Origin: CAZJNX01 sp964547415
Lineage (GTDB): Bacteria; Pseudomonadota; Alphaproteobacteria; Rhizobiales; Amorphaceae
Assembly (NCBI GenBank): GCA_964547415.1
Contig: CAZJNX010000071.1
Location: 1-21,012 of the forward strand
Reading direction: 5' to 3'
Length of the DNA: 21,012 nt
The notes under the pieces: model-generated
Databases searched by the model: none
Told to the model about the DNA's origin: nothing
The model's input: only the letters and a program-made list of their open reading frames with translations
Shown: positions 1 through 7,803 of the stretch, piece after piece
How the letters are laid out: the number at the start of each line of letters is the position of its first letter
Numbering within the stretch: the first letter of the stretch is position 1
Position numbers and translations under genes: made by a program

Positions 1-3000
1 GCGCGCACTGGTCGGCGGACCGTGCCGGAGGCTCCGCCGTCGCCGCGGCGCCCGGCTCCCGGCCGCTGGCCTCCGTGGCTGGGCCGGCGGGCAGGTCCGG
101 TGACGGTGCGGACACGGCGGCGCCCGGGTTCGGGGCATCGGCGCCGCCGGGCGGGCCGGCGGCAGGTGCCGCCGTGCGCGGCCGGGCCGGGTCGGACGCT
201 GCGAGGGGGCGCGGCACGGCCAGCGCGGCGGGCTCGTCCGTCAGGACCACCTTGCCGACGTGGCGGGCGCGGGCGAGGTGGGCGATCGCCTCGGCCGCCG
301 CGTCGAAGGAGAAGGGCACCACCGGCGGCGGGGCGAGGGCGCCGTCCGCCAGGCGGGCCGCGAGCGGGCGAAAGCGCTCCCCCACCCCGTCGGGGCGGTG
401 GTCGAGCTCTCCCAGGAGATCGAAGACGGCGTAGCGCACGCCCGGCGCGATCCGGGCGACCGCCTCCGGCGAGCGGATGTCGGTCTTGCCGATCTCGACG
501 AACACGCCGCCGGGGCGGACGAGGCGCAGCCCCGCGTCCGTCATCGGACCGGCGAGGCAGTTGAGCACCACGTCGACACCGCCCGTCGCCGCGCGGACGG
601 TTTCGGCGAAGGACAGGCTCCGGGAATCGCCCACGCAGTCGATCCCGAGGGCGGCGAGGCGGGCGCGCTTGTCGGCGCTGCCGGCGGTCGCCACCACCCG
701 GGCGCCCGCCCGGCGCGCCACCGCGATCGCGGCGAGCCCCACGCCCCCGGTCGCCGCGTGGACGAGCACTGTCTCACCCGCGGCGAGGCCGGCGATCTCC
801 TCCAGCGTCCAGGCGGCGGTGAGGAAGACGATCGGAACGGACGCCGCCTCGGCGAAGGACAGCCGCTCCGGCTTCGGCGCGAGGAGACAGGCGCGGGCCG
901 TGACGTGGCGCGCGAGGCTCCCGACCCGCATCCCGAACACCGGCTCGCCCGGCGAGAAGCCCGTGACGTCCGGCCCGACCGCGGCGACGCGGCCGGCGAA
1001 CTCGAGCCCGAGCGGGCGCGAGCCGTCGCCGCCGATGCGGCCGAGGCCCTCCATCACGTCCCGGAAGTTGAGGCCGGCGGCCACCACCTCCACCTCGACC
1101 TCGCCGGGACCGGGCGCCGCCCGCGCCGCAGGCCGCGGCGCCAGCGAGGCGAGCCGGCCCGGCTCGTCGAGGGCCCACACCTGCGTCGCCCCGGGGCCAC
1201 GGGTCCCCGGCGCCCCGTCGGCGGCGGGAGGGGACGTGTCGTCCGGCGGCCCCGCCTCGCGCGGCGCCGCTGCCTCGGCGACGCCGGCGGGCGGGCGGGC
1301 CGGGGCCCCGTCGGCCGACCGGGCGGACGGGGCGGACATCGACGTCTGCGGGAGCGCGGCGGTGGGGGCCGGCGCCTGCGGCGCGGTCTGCGCGAGGTGG
1401 CGGGCGAGGCGCGCGGGCGTCGGGTGGTCGTCGACGACGTGGAGCGGCACGGGGCGGCCGATGGCCGCCGTCAGGGTGCGGGCGAGGTCGCCGGAGGCGA
1501 GGGAATCGACGCCGAGGTCGGCGAGGCGCGCGCCGGGGTCGATCGCCGCGGGCTCGCACCCGACCGTCGCGGCGACCGCTTGCCGGACGATCTCCAGAAG
1601 CCCGCCCGGCTCGTCGAGGGCGCACGCGTCCGTCGGGGCCGAGCCGCTCGTCGCCGGTGGCGGATCGGCGGTCGGCGCGGACGCGCCCGGCTCCGGCGGG
1701 CGGGGCGCCGCGGCGTCGGCGACGCCGGTGCGCCGGACAGGTGCCCTTCCCGCTGCGTCGGGGAACGCGTCGGCGGGCGGGCGGGCCGGGGCCGCCCCGT
1801 CGGCCGACCGGGCGGACGGGGCGGACATCGACGTCTGCGGGAGCGCGGCGGTGGGGGCCGGCGCCTGCGGCGCGGTCTGCGCGAGGTGGCGGGCGAGGCG
1901 CGCGGGCGTCGGGTGGTCGTCGACGACGTGGAGCGGCACGGGGCGGCCGATGGCCGCCGTCAGGGTGCGGGCGAGGTCGCCCGAGGCGAGGGAATCGACG
2001 CCGAGGTCGGCGAGGCGCGCCGCGGGGTCGATCGCCGCGGGCTCGCACCCGACCGTCGCGGCGACCGCCCGCCGGACGATCTCCAGGAAGGACGCGTCCG
2101 GTTCGGCATCGGCGACCGCGTCCGCCGGCCGGCGGGCGAGGATCACGCTGCGGCTCCCGGCGGTCGAGACGGCGACATCGGCGAAATCCTCCCGGAGGAG
2201 GACCGTCCAGCGATCGGGGGGCAGGAAGGCGGGCCGCCCGTCCCGCCACCACTCGGCGAGGAGGCCGAGGGTCGCCACCTCGAAGTCCCGCGCCGCCGCG
2301 GGCTCGTCGAGGACGAGGGCGCCGCCCGGCGACAGGCGGCGGCGGGCGTGGGCAAGGCCGTCAGCGGGGCACGGCAGGGCGTGGAGGACGTCGACGGCGA
2401 GCACCACGTCGAACCGGCCGAGGCCGTCGCCGTCCGCCGCCGGCCCGCAGAGGTCGAGCCGCTCGAAGCGGGGACGGATCGCCCGCCCGGCGAGGCGCGC
2501 CTGCGCCGCCCGCAGGCGCGCGGGCGACCGGTCGGTGCAGACGTAGTCGGCCGCGAGCCCCTCGTCCGCGAGCCTCACGAGCACCGCGTCGGTCGAAACG
2601 CCCGTGCCCGCGCCGAGCTCGAGGACGCGGACGGGGCGGCCGCCCGCCTCCCCGCCGCGCTCGCCCACGGCCCGGGCCACCGCCGCGGCCGCCTCGTCGA
2701 GCGCCCGCCGTGCCGCGGGATGGCCGCCGAGGAGGCGCTCCACCCGCTCGGTCCCCCCGCCCGGAAAGAGGACGTCCTCCGCCGGAACCTCGCCCGACAG
2801 GACCGCGGGCCAGGCCGCCGCCACCGCCTCGACCAGCGCCGCGAGCGCCGCGTGGTCGCCCCCCTCGGCCACGAGGCCCGCGCGCAGGTCGTCGGCGGCG
2901 TCGCGGACCATCGCCCGGTCGGCCGCCGCCCTCAGGCAGCCGTCGCGCTCGGCGAGGAGGCCGTGGCGCACGAGAACGTCGAGGGCCGCGTCGAGGACCG

Positions 3001-5551
3001 CCGCGTGCCGCTCGAGGCCGAGGCAGCGCCGCGCCACGTCGGCACGGGCGAGGCCGGTGCCGAGGGGCGTGATCGCCCCCATCCGGTCGAGGGCGAGGTA
3101 AAGGCGCCGCGCGGCGAGCCCGTCGAGACGGGCGAGCGGGTCGCCGGGCGGCGCCGCCGGCACGGGCCGGGGCGGCCGTGCGGTCCCGGCGGCCGGCGCC
3201 CGGTCGATCCAGTGGCGGTGCGGGTCGAACGGGTAGAGGGGGAGGGAGACGGTCCGGTAGGGCGCGGCGAGGCGCGACCAGTCGACCGGGGCCCCGCGCT
3301 GCCACAGGTCGGCGAGAAGGGCGGTGCCGGCCGGCCCGTCGAGGCGGACCGTGAGGTCCGCGGGCGGCTCGGCCATGGCGACGCGCCCGGCCCGCGCCGC
3401 CGCGTGGCCGGCGAGGATCGGGTAGCCGAGGGGGAAGCCGCGGGAAAGGGCGCGGGCGGCGACCGCGGGGGCGAGCGCGTCCGCCGCCGCCTCGCCTTCC
3501 TCGGCGAGCGCCACCGCCTCCCGTGCGTCGAGGAGGTCGTCCACGACGAGGCGCGCCACCTCGCCGAGGGCGCCGCCCGGCAGGTCCCGGGGCAGCGGCA
3601 GCCGCCAGCGCGCACAAAGCCGCTGCTCGGCGGCGACGAGCGCGAGGACGGCGAGCGCCGCCCCGTCCGCGTCCCCCCGCGGCGCGTCGAGCCACGCCTC
3701 GAGGTCCGCGCGGGGCCCGATCGCCCGCTGCCAGTCCGCAAGGTCGGTGCGGAAGGCGTGGTTGGCCTCGAGGAGCGCCCGGGCGCGCGCGGCGAGCGGC
3801 TCCACCTCGGCCGGAAGGGCGCGCATCCGGGCGGCGAGGTCGGCGAGGTAGGGCCCGTCGACAGGCTCGGGCAGGTGGAGGACGCCGGCGGTTCGGTCGA
3901 AGCGGGGGAGGTCGGCCGGGGCGAGGGCGCCCCCCTCGCACGCCACCGCCACGGGCCGCACGCCGAGGGCGAGGAGCCGCCCGACCGCGTCCCGGCCCGC
4001 GTCCCCGTCCGCCTCGACGAGGATGCGCGGCGCCACCTCCGCGCGGACCGGCCGCGGCGGCTCGTCCGCCAGCAGGCGCCGCAGCGCCGCCCGGTCGGCC
4101 ACCACGGCGGCGAACCGGTGGCCGAGCGCCTCCCGGCCGCAGGCGAGGGTGCCGAGGAGGTCCCGGAGGGGCGTCGCCTCGAAGGCGGGAACCTCCGTGA
4201 AGGCCCGGAAGGCGCGCCACAGGGCCGCGAAGGCGGTCTCGGACCGCGCAGACAGGACGAAGGGGAACGGGCCCGGGTCGTCGTCGGCCGCGCTGGCGGG
4301 GGCGCCCGACGGGCCGGCAGCCTCCAGGATCGCGTGGGCGTTGGTGCCGCCGAAGCCGAAGGCGCTGACGCCCGCCCGCAGGACCGGCGCCTCCCACGGC
4401 TCGCGGCGCGTCACCGGGCGGAGCGGGCCGGTCTCGAAGTCGACGAGGGGGTTCGGGTCGGTCAGGTCGAGTGTCGGCACCAGCGTCCGGTGCCGCATCA
4501 TCAGGAGGACCTTGACGACGGAGGCGAGGCCGGCCGCCGCCTCCAGGTGCCCGATCGCCGGCTTCACCGAGCCGATCCGGCAGGGCGCGTCCCGCTCCCC
4601 CAGCGCCCCGGCGAGGGCCGCCGCCTCCACCGGGTCGCCGAGCGGGGTGCCCGTCCCGTGGGTCTCCACGTAGGAGACGGTGGAAAGGTCCACCCCGCCG
4701 GCCGCCGCCGCCGCCTCGATCGTCCGCCGCTGGGCGGCAACGCTCGGCGCGGTGATGCTGCGCGAGGCGCCGACGTGGCCCGTCGCCGTGCCGAGGACGT
4801 GGCCGTGGACGCGGTGGCCCGCCCGCTCCGACGTCTCCTCCCGGGCGAGGAGGAGGGCGCACACCCCCTCCCCCGGCACGTAGCCGTTCGCCGCCCGGTC
4901 GAAGGCGCGCAGGCGCCCGTCCGGGCTCAGCATCCGCGAGCGGGCGAACGAGACGTAGTGCCACGGGTTGAGGATGAGGGAGACGCCCGCCACCAGCGCG
5001 TAGTCGCACTCGCCGGCGAGGAGCGACCGGCAGCCGCGGTGGAGCGCCGTCAGCGAGCCCGCGCACGCCGCGTCGAGGGCGATGCTCTCCCCCCGCCAGC
5101 CGAACACGCTCGACAGGCGGTTGGCGAGGATGCCGACGTAGTTGCCGAGGCAGGCGTAGCTGTCCGTCTCCACGTGGGGCGCGGTGACGTTCTGGTGGTA
5201 GTCGATGGTCATGACGCCCACGTGGGCGGACGTCGTCGTCTCCCGGAGGCGGGCGTGGGGGATCCCGGCGTCCTCGAGGCAGTGCCAGGTCTCCTCGAGG
5301 AGGAGCCGCTGCTGGGGGTCCATGCTGCGCGCCTCGCGCGCGGAGATGCCGAAGAAGGCGTGGTCGAACAGGTCCACTCGGTCGAGGAAGCCGCCCCAGC
5401 GGGCCTCGGGCGTGAGGTCCGCATCCCAGCGGTCCGGGGGGATCTCGCCGATGGCGCGGGCACCCGCCGACAGCTGGTCCCAGAACCGCCCGGCGCTCGC
5501 GGCGCCGGGCAGCCGGCACGCCAAGCCGACGATCGCGACCCTCGCCCCCAC
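1..5551 (-). CDS. Modular polyketide synthase, partial: KS - linker - MT - ACP - ACP - ER, no AT seen
   Basis: Runs off the left edge; 1850 codons are visible without a stop. It starts at a GTG preceded by GAGGAA six bases upstream, which puts the ketosynthase at the very N-terminus. KS spans about residues 4-425, with active-site Cys163 in DAACAGSL, His298 in HGTGT, Lys330 and His335 in GHLEAAAG, so it looks competent for elongation. Residues about 430-770 contain no GHSxG acyltransferase motif and end in LPLYPFDPHRHW, a motif usual after AT or before DH regions. A SAM methyltransferase follows (about 860-1120, ELGAGTG near 979). Two ACPs carry phosphopantetheine serines Ser1187 and Ser1350 in LGVDSL. 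An MDR-type enoyl reductase spans about 1445-1770 (LNFRDV near 1495, ATGGVG near 1600). An Ala/Pro linker continues off the edge. No KR or DH is visible. The AT-less order suggests a trans-AT system, which is an inference. The product is unknown. Confidence 0.9.
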   Translation of the reverse strand, partial: MGARVAIVGLACRLPGAASAGRFWDQLSAGARAIGEIPPDRWDADLTPEARWGGFLDRVDLFDHAFFGISAREARSMDPQQRLLLEETWHCLEDAGIPHARLRETTTSAHVGVMTIDYHQNVTAPHVETDSYACLGNYVGILANRLSSVFGWRGESIALDAACAGSLTALHRGCRSLLAGECDYALVAGVSLILNPWHYVSFARSRMLSPDGRLRAFDRAANGYVPGEGVCALLLAREETSERAGHRVHGHVLGTATGHVGASRSITAPSVAAQRRTIEAAAAAGGVDLSTVSYVETHGTGTPLGDPVEAAALAGALGERDAPCRIGSVKPAIGHLEAAAGLASVVKVLLMMRHRTLVPTLDLTDPNPLVDFETGPLRPVTRREPWEAPVLRAGVSAFGFGGTNAHAILEAAGPSGAPASAADDDPGPFPFVLSARSETAFAALWRAFRAFTEVPAFEATPLRDLLGTLACGREALGHRFAAVVADRAALRRLLADEPPRPVRAEVAPRILVEADGDAGRDAVGRLLALGVRPVAVACEGGALAPADLPRFDRTAGVLHLPEPVDGPYLADLAARMRALPAEVEPLAARARALLEANHAFRTDLADWQRAIGPRADLEAWLDAPRGDADGAALAVLALVAAEQRLCARWRLPLPRDLPGGALGEVARLVVDDLLDAREAVALAEEGEAAADALAPAVAARALSRGFPLGYPILAGHAAARAGRVAMAEPPADLTVRLDGPAGTALLADLWQRGAPVDWSRLAAPYRTVSLPLYPFDPHRHWIDRAPAAGTARPPRPVPAAPPGDPLARLDGLAARRLYLALDRMGAITPLGTGLARADVARRCLGLERHAAVLDAALDVLVRHGLLAERDGCLRAAADRAMVRDAADDLRAGLVAEGGDHAALAALVEAVAAAWPAVLSGEVPAEDVLFPGGGTERVERLLGGHPAARRALDEAAAAVARAVGERGGEAGGRPVRVLELGAGTGVSTDAVLVRLADEGLAADYVCTDRSPARLRAAQARLAGRAIRPRFERLDLCGPAADGDGLGRFDVVLAVDVLHALPCPADGLAHARRRLSPGGALVLDEPAAARDFEVATLGLLAEWWRDGRPAFLPPDRWTVLLREDFADVAVSTAGSRSVILARRPADAVADAEPDASFLEIVRRAVAATVGCEPAAIDPAARLADLGVDSLASGDLARTLTAAIGRPVPLHVVDDHPTPARLARHLAQTAPQAPAPTAALPQTSMSAPSARSADGAAPARPPADAFPDAAGRAPVRRTGVADAAAPRPPEPGASAPTADPPPATSGSAPTDACALDEPGGLLEIVRQAVAATVGCEPAAIDPGARLADLGVDSLASGDLARTLTAAIGRPVPLHVVDDHPTPARLARHLAQTAPQAPAPTAALPQTSMSAPSARSADGAPARPPAGVAEAAAPREAGPPDDTSPPAADGAPGTRGPGATQVWALDEPGRLASLAPRPAARAAPGPGEVEVEVVAAGLNFRDVMEGLGRIGGDGSRPLGLEFAGRVAAVGPDVTGFSPGEPVFGMRVGSLARHVTARACLLAPKPERLSFAEAASVPIVFLTAAWTLEEIAGLAAGETVLVHAATGGVGLAAIAVARRAGARVVATAGSADKRARLAALGIDCVGDSRSLSFAETVRAATGGVDVVLNCLAGPMTDAGLRLVRPGGVFVEIGKTDIRSPEAVARIAPGVRYAVFDLLGELDHRPDGVGERFRPLAARLADGALAPPPVVPFSFDAAAEAIAHLARARHVGKVVLTDEPAALAVPRPLAASDPARPRTAAPAAGPPGGADAPNPGAAVSAPSPDLPAGPATEASGREPGAAATAEPPARSADQCA
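1285..1597 (-). repeat. Direct repeat copy encoding the second ACP
   Basis: Near-identical to 1771-2086 at the DNA level, with a 3-base indel near the left end and only a few substitutions. It encodes the distal ACP (Ser1350) plus the following Ala/Pro linker. The two copies are in frame with each other, 489 bases apart over most of their length. Confidence 0.9.
1771..2086 (-). repeat. Direct repeat copy encoding the first ACP
   Basis: Partner of the repeat at 1285-1597. It encodes the ACP proximal to the methyltransferase (Ser1187) and its trailing linker. Synonymous positions are conserved too, so the similarity reflects recent duplication or ongoing gene conversion rather than protein-level selection alone. 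Confidence 0.9.
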
Positions 5552-5556
5552 CCGTG

Positions 5557-5562
5557 TTCCTC
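5557..5562 (-). promoter_or_regulatory. Ribosome binding site deciding the PKS start
   Basis: GAGGAA on the minus strand, five bases from the GTG at 5549-5551. The frame stays open further upstream (a TTG lies near 5650), but those residues are Arg/Gly-rich and look untranslated. The KS fold begins at once after the GTG, so this start is preferred. Confidence 0.6.
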
Positions 5563-5623
5563 GTCGTCCCGTTCCGCCCGCGGCCGCCCCGGTCGCGGCC
5601 GGAGAGCGGCGCCGCCCTCGCCC

Positions 5624-5653
5624 ATTAGGATCCGCAATCCGTCGATAAAGCAA
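5624..5653 (-). promoter_or_regulatory. Candidate promoter for the PKS gene
   Basis: On the minus strand TTGCTT (5648-5653) is followed after 18 bases by CCTAAT (5624-5629). This lies in the only AT-rich island of the divergent intergenic region and would give a leader of about 65 bases before the GTG. The match to a housekeeping-sigma consensus is only moderate. Confidence 0.3.
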
Positions 5654-5687
5654 CGGAAAATCAACGTCCGGGAGACGCCACCGGTCG

Positions 5688-5716
5688 TTGCACGGGCGCC
5701 GGGATGGTCCTATTGT
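5688..5716 (+). promoter_or_regulatory. Candidate promoter toward the MDR oxidoreductase
   Basis: TTGCAC (5688-5693), a 17-base spacer and TATTGT (5711-5716) give the best sigma-70-like match in the 365-base gap 5552-5916. It would leave a leader of about 190-195 bases before the ATG at 5917. Apart from the two candidate promoters, the gap shows no gene or clear operator. Confidence 0.45.
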
Positions 5717-5916
5717 TCGTCGTCCGGTTTCGGCGCGTCGGGGCCGGGGCGGCGCGCCGGCCGTCTTCGTCGCACGCCCGCTTCGGGGCCTGTCCGGCGG
5801 CGACGGATCCTCTCTTTCGCGCCGCCGCGGATCCGGCGGCCTTCATTCCCTCCCCCTCCCCTTCAGGCGTCCGGCGAGGTTGCGCGAGCCGCGTGAGCGA
5901 GAACCCGTCAGACACC

Positions 5917-6927
5917 ATGGAGGCGGTGGTCTTCCGCGCCCACGGCGGGCCGGAGGCCCTGCGCTGGGAGGACGTGCCGCGCCCCCGGCCCGCCGCGGGC
6001 GAGGTTCTCCTGCGCGTGCGCGCCGTCGCCCTCAACGGGTTCGACCCGATGGTGCTGAAGGGGATCCCGCAGCTGCCGATCCCGCTGCCCATGATCCCGT
6101 GCGCCGACTGCGCGGCCGAGATCGTGGCCCTCGGCGACGACGTGGACCGGGAGCGCTGGCGCGTCGGCCAGCGGGTGAGCGTGATGCCGATCCGGCCCGG
6201 CCGGGGCATGGTGGGCGAGACGCTGCCGGGCGTTGCCGCCGCCTTCGCAACGGCACCCGAGGCCGCCCTCCTTCCCCTCCCGGACGCGGTGGACGACGTG
6301 GCGGCGGCGTGCCTGCCGACCGCCTACGGCACGGCGATGCGGATGCTGTTCACCCGCGCCCGGGTCCGCCGCGGCGAGCGGGTGCTCGTCATGGGGGCGT
6401 CCGGGGGCGTCGGCGTCGCCTGCGTGCAGCTCGCGAGCCGGGCGGGCGCGGAGGTGATCGCCTGCGCGCGGGGCGCCGGGGCGCTCTCCCGCCTTCCCGC
6501 CCTCGGGGCCGCGGCGACGATCGACGCGGAGCGGGAGGACGTGCTGTCCGAGGTGCTCGGCCGGGTCGGCAAGCCGTCGGTGTGGGGCGGCGGCGGGGTC
6601 GACGTCGTCGTCGACGTGCTCGGGGGAGAGGGCTGGGCGCGCTCCCTCGCCTGTCTCGGCCGGGGCGGGCGGCTCGTCACCTGCGGCGCCAGCGCCGGGC
6701 CGGACGTGGCGATGGACCTGCGCTACGTCTGGTCCCTCGAGATCGACGTGATGGGCAGCAACGGATGGACGCTGGAGGACCAGGAAGCGCTGGTGGACAT
6801 GGTGGCGCGTGGCGAGCTCGCGCCGGTGGTCCATGCGGTCCGCCCGATGACCGAGGCGCGCGCGGCCTATTCGGAGTTGATCGGCGGGTGCGTGGTCGGC
6901 AAGTCGGTCCTCGTGCCGCCCGCGTGA
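5917..6927 (+). CDS. Zinc-independent MDR oxidoreductase (quinone reductase / enoyl reductase-like)
   Basis: 336 residues, the usual length for a stand-alone medium-chain dehydrogenase/reductase. The N-terminal GroES-like half contains LNGFDPM (residues 39-45). The Rossmann half has GASGGVG at 160-166, the NAD(P)H-binding glycine motif of quinone oxidoreductases. The full zinc-ligand set of alcohol dehydrogenases is not evident, although two cysteines occur in PCADC (61-65). The ATG at 5917 fits the family N-terminus; an in-frame GTG at 5893 would add eight residues. It is divergent from the PKS gene and 39 bases upstream of the metallophosphoesterase gene, so those two may be co-transcribed. 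A role as a trans-acting enoyl reductase for the PKS is possible but only inferred from position. General quinone or enone reduction is equally likely. Confidence 0.88.
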   Translation: MEAVVFRAHGGPEALRWEDVPRPRPAAGEVLLRVRAVALNGFDPMVLKGIPQLPIPLPMIPCADCAAEIVALGDDVDRERWRVGQRVSVMPIRPGRGMVGETLPGVAAAFATAPEAALLPLPDAVDDVAAACLPTAYGTAMRMLFTRARVRRGERVLVMGASGGVGVACVQLASRAGAEVIACARGAGALSRLPALGAAATIDAEREDVLSEVLGRVGKPSVWGGGGVDVVVDVLGGEGWARSLACLGRGGRLVTCGASAGPDVAMDLRYVWSLEIDVMGSNGWTLEDQEALVDMVARGELAPVVHAVRPMTEARAAYSELIGGCVVGKSVLVPPA

Positions 6928-6966
6928 CGGCGCCCCTGCCAGCCCCTCCTCCCGGCCGACGGTAGC

Positions 6967-7788
6967 ATGCGACTCCTGGCGATCAGCGACCTTCACATCG
7001 GCGCCCGCGTCAACCTCGAGGCGCTCGAGGCGCTTCCCGCCTATCGGGACGACTGGCTGATCGTGGCGGGCGACCTCGGGGAGACGTTCGAGCAGCTCGC
7101 CACCGGCTTCGGCCACCTGACGGCGCGGTTCGCGCGGGTCTTCTGGGTGCCGGGGAACCATGAACTGTGGTGTCTGTCGCGGGACGGGAACGTGCTCCGG
7201 GGCGAGCCGCGCTACCTCGCCATGGTGGAGCTCGCGCGGCGCTTCGGCGTCCTCACCCCGGAGGATCCCTACTGCCTGTGGGAGGGGCCGGGCGGGCCGG
7301 CGGTGATCGCCCCGCTCTTCCTCCTTTACGACTACAGCTTCCGGCCGCCGGACGTCCCCTTCGAGACCGTGACCGGGTGGGCGGCGGAGGAGCGGATCCA
7401 CCCGGCCGACGAGGTGCTCCTCGATCCCGCGCCGTACCCCTCCCGGGCGGCGTGGTGCCGGGCGCGGGTCGAGGCGACGGCCGCGCGGCTCGAGGCGCTC
7501 GACCCGCGCTTGCCGACGGTGCTCGTCAACCACTACCCGTTGCGCGAACGGCTGGTGCGGCTGTGGCGGATCCCGCGGTTCGCGCCCTGGTGCGGGACGC
7601 GGCTGACGGAGGACTGGCCCGCCCGCTTCCGCGCCCTCGCGTGCGTCCACGGGCACCTGCACATCCGCGGCTCGGAGACGCTCGACGGCGTGGGCTTCCA
7701 CGAGGTCTCCCTCGGCTATCCGCGGCAGTGGCGGCAGGACCTCGGCATCGCCCCCTACATCCGCCAGATCCTGCCGGCCGTGCCGTGA
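6967..7788 (+). CDS. Metallophosphoesterase, PptH-like (candidate phosphopantetheinyl hydrolase)
   Basis: 273 residues forming one calcineurin-like phosphoesterase domain. The two-metal ligands are visible in order: Asp8 and His10 in SDLH, Asp36 in GDL, Asn64 and His65 in GNHE, His189 in VNHYP, His230 and His232 in GHLH. Beyond these generic residues, stretches such as DDWLIVAGD, WVPGNHELW and FLLYDYSF, and the C-terminal LGYPRQWR, resemble mycobacterial Rv2795c (PptH) as I remember it. PptH hydrolyses 4'-phosphopantetheine from carrier proteins and opposes the PptT transferase. No transferase gene is in the window, but a PKS with two ACPs lies 1.4 kb away. The metallophosphoesterase call is firm. 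The substrate assignment rests on remembered similarity plus context. Confidence 0.9.
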   Translation: MRLLAISDLHIGARVNLEALEALPAYRDDWLIVAGDLGETFEQLATGFGHLTARFARVFWVPGNHELWCLSRDGNVLRGEPRYLAMVELARRFGVLTPEDPYCLWEGPGGPAVIAPLFLLYDYSFRPPDVPFETVTGWAAEERIHPADEVLLDPAPYPSRAAWCRARVEATAARLEALDPRLPTVLVNHYPLRERLVRLWRIPRFAPWCGTRLTEDWPARFRALACVHGHLHIRGSETLDGVGFHEVSLGYPRQWRQDLGIAPYIRQILPAVP

Positions 7789-7803
7789 CCGGCCGCGCGA
7801 GGG

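Noticed and set aside
2361..5519. A long minus-strand frame inside the PKS gene, and another at 774-2252
   Set aside because: Both are out of frame with the conserved domains and Pro/Arg-rich; they are by-products of very high GC content.
5209..5664. A 151-codon minus-strand frame starting upstream of the PKS
   Set aside because: It overlaps the PKS start in another frame and has no recognisable sequence, whereas the PKS GTG has a good ribosome binding site.
260..5896. An 1878-codon open frame on the plus strand across the PKS region
   Set aside because: It is antisense to the PKS and its translation is Arg/Gly/Glu-rich with no domain. The minus-strand frame has clear KS, MT, ACP and ER motifs.
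7775..7795. CGGCCG repeats that could pair as a terminator between the PptH-like and permease genes
   Set aside because: The 6-bp arms are self-palindromic, the left arm is within the coding sequence, and no T-run follows; such pairs are expected by chance at this GC content.
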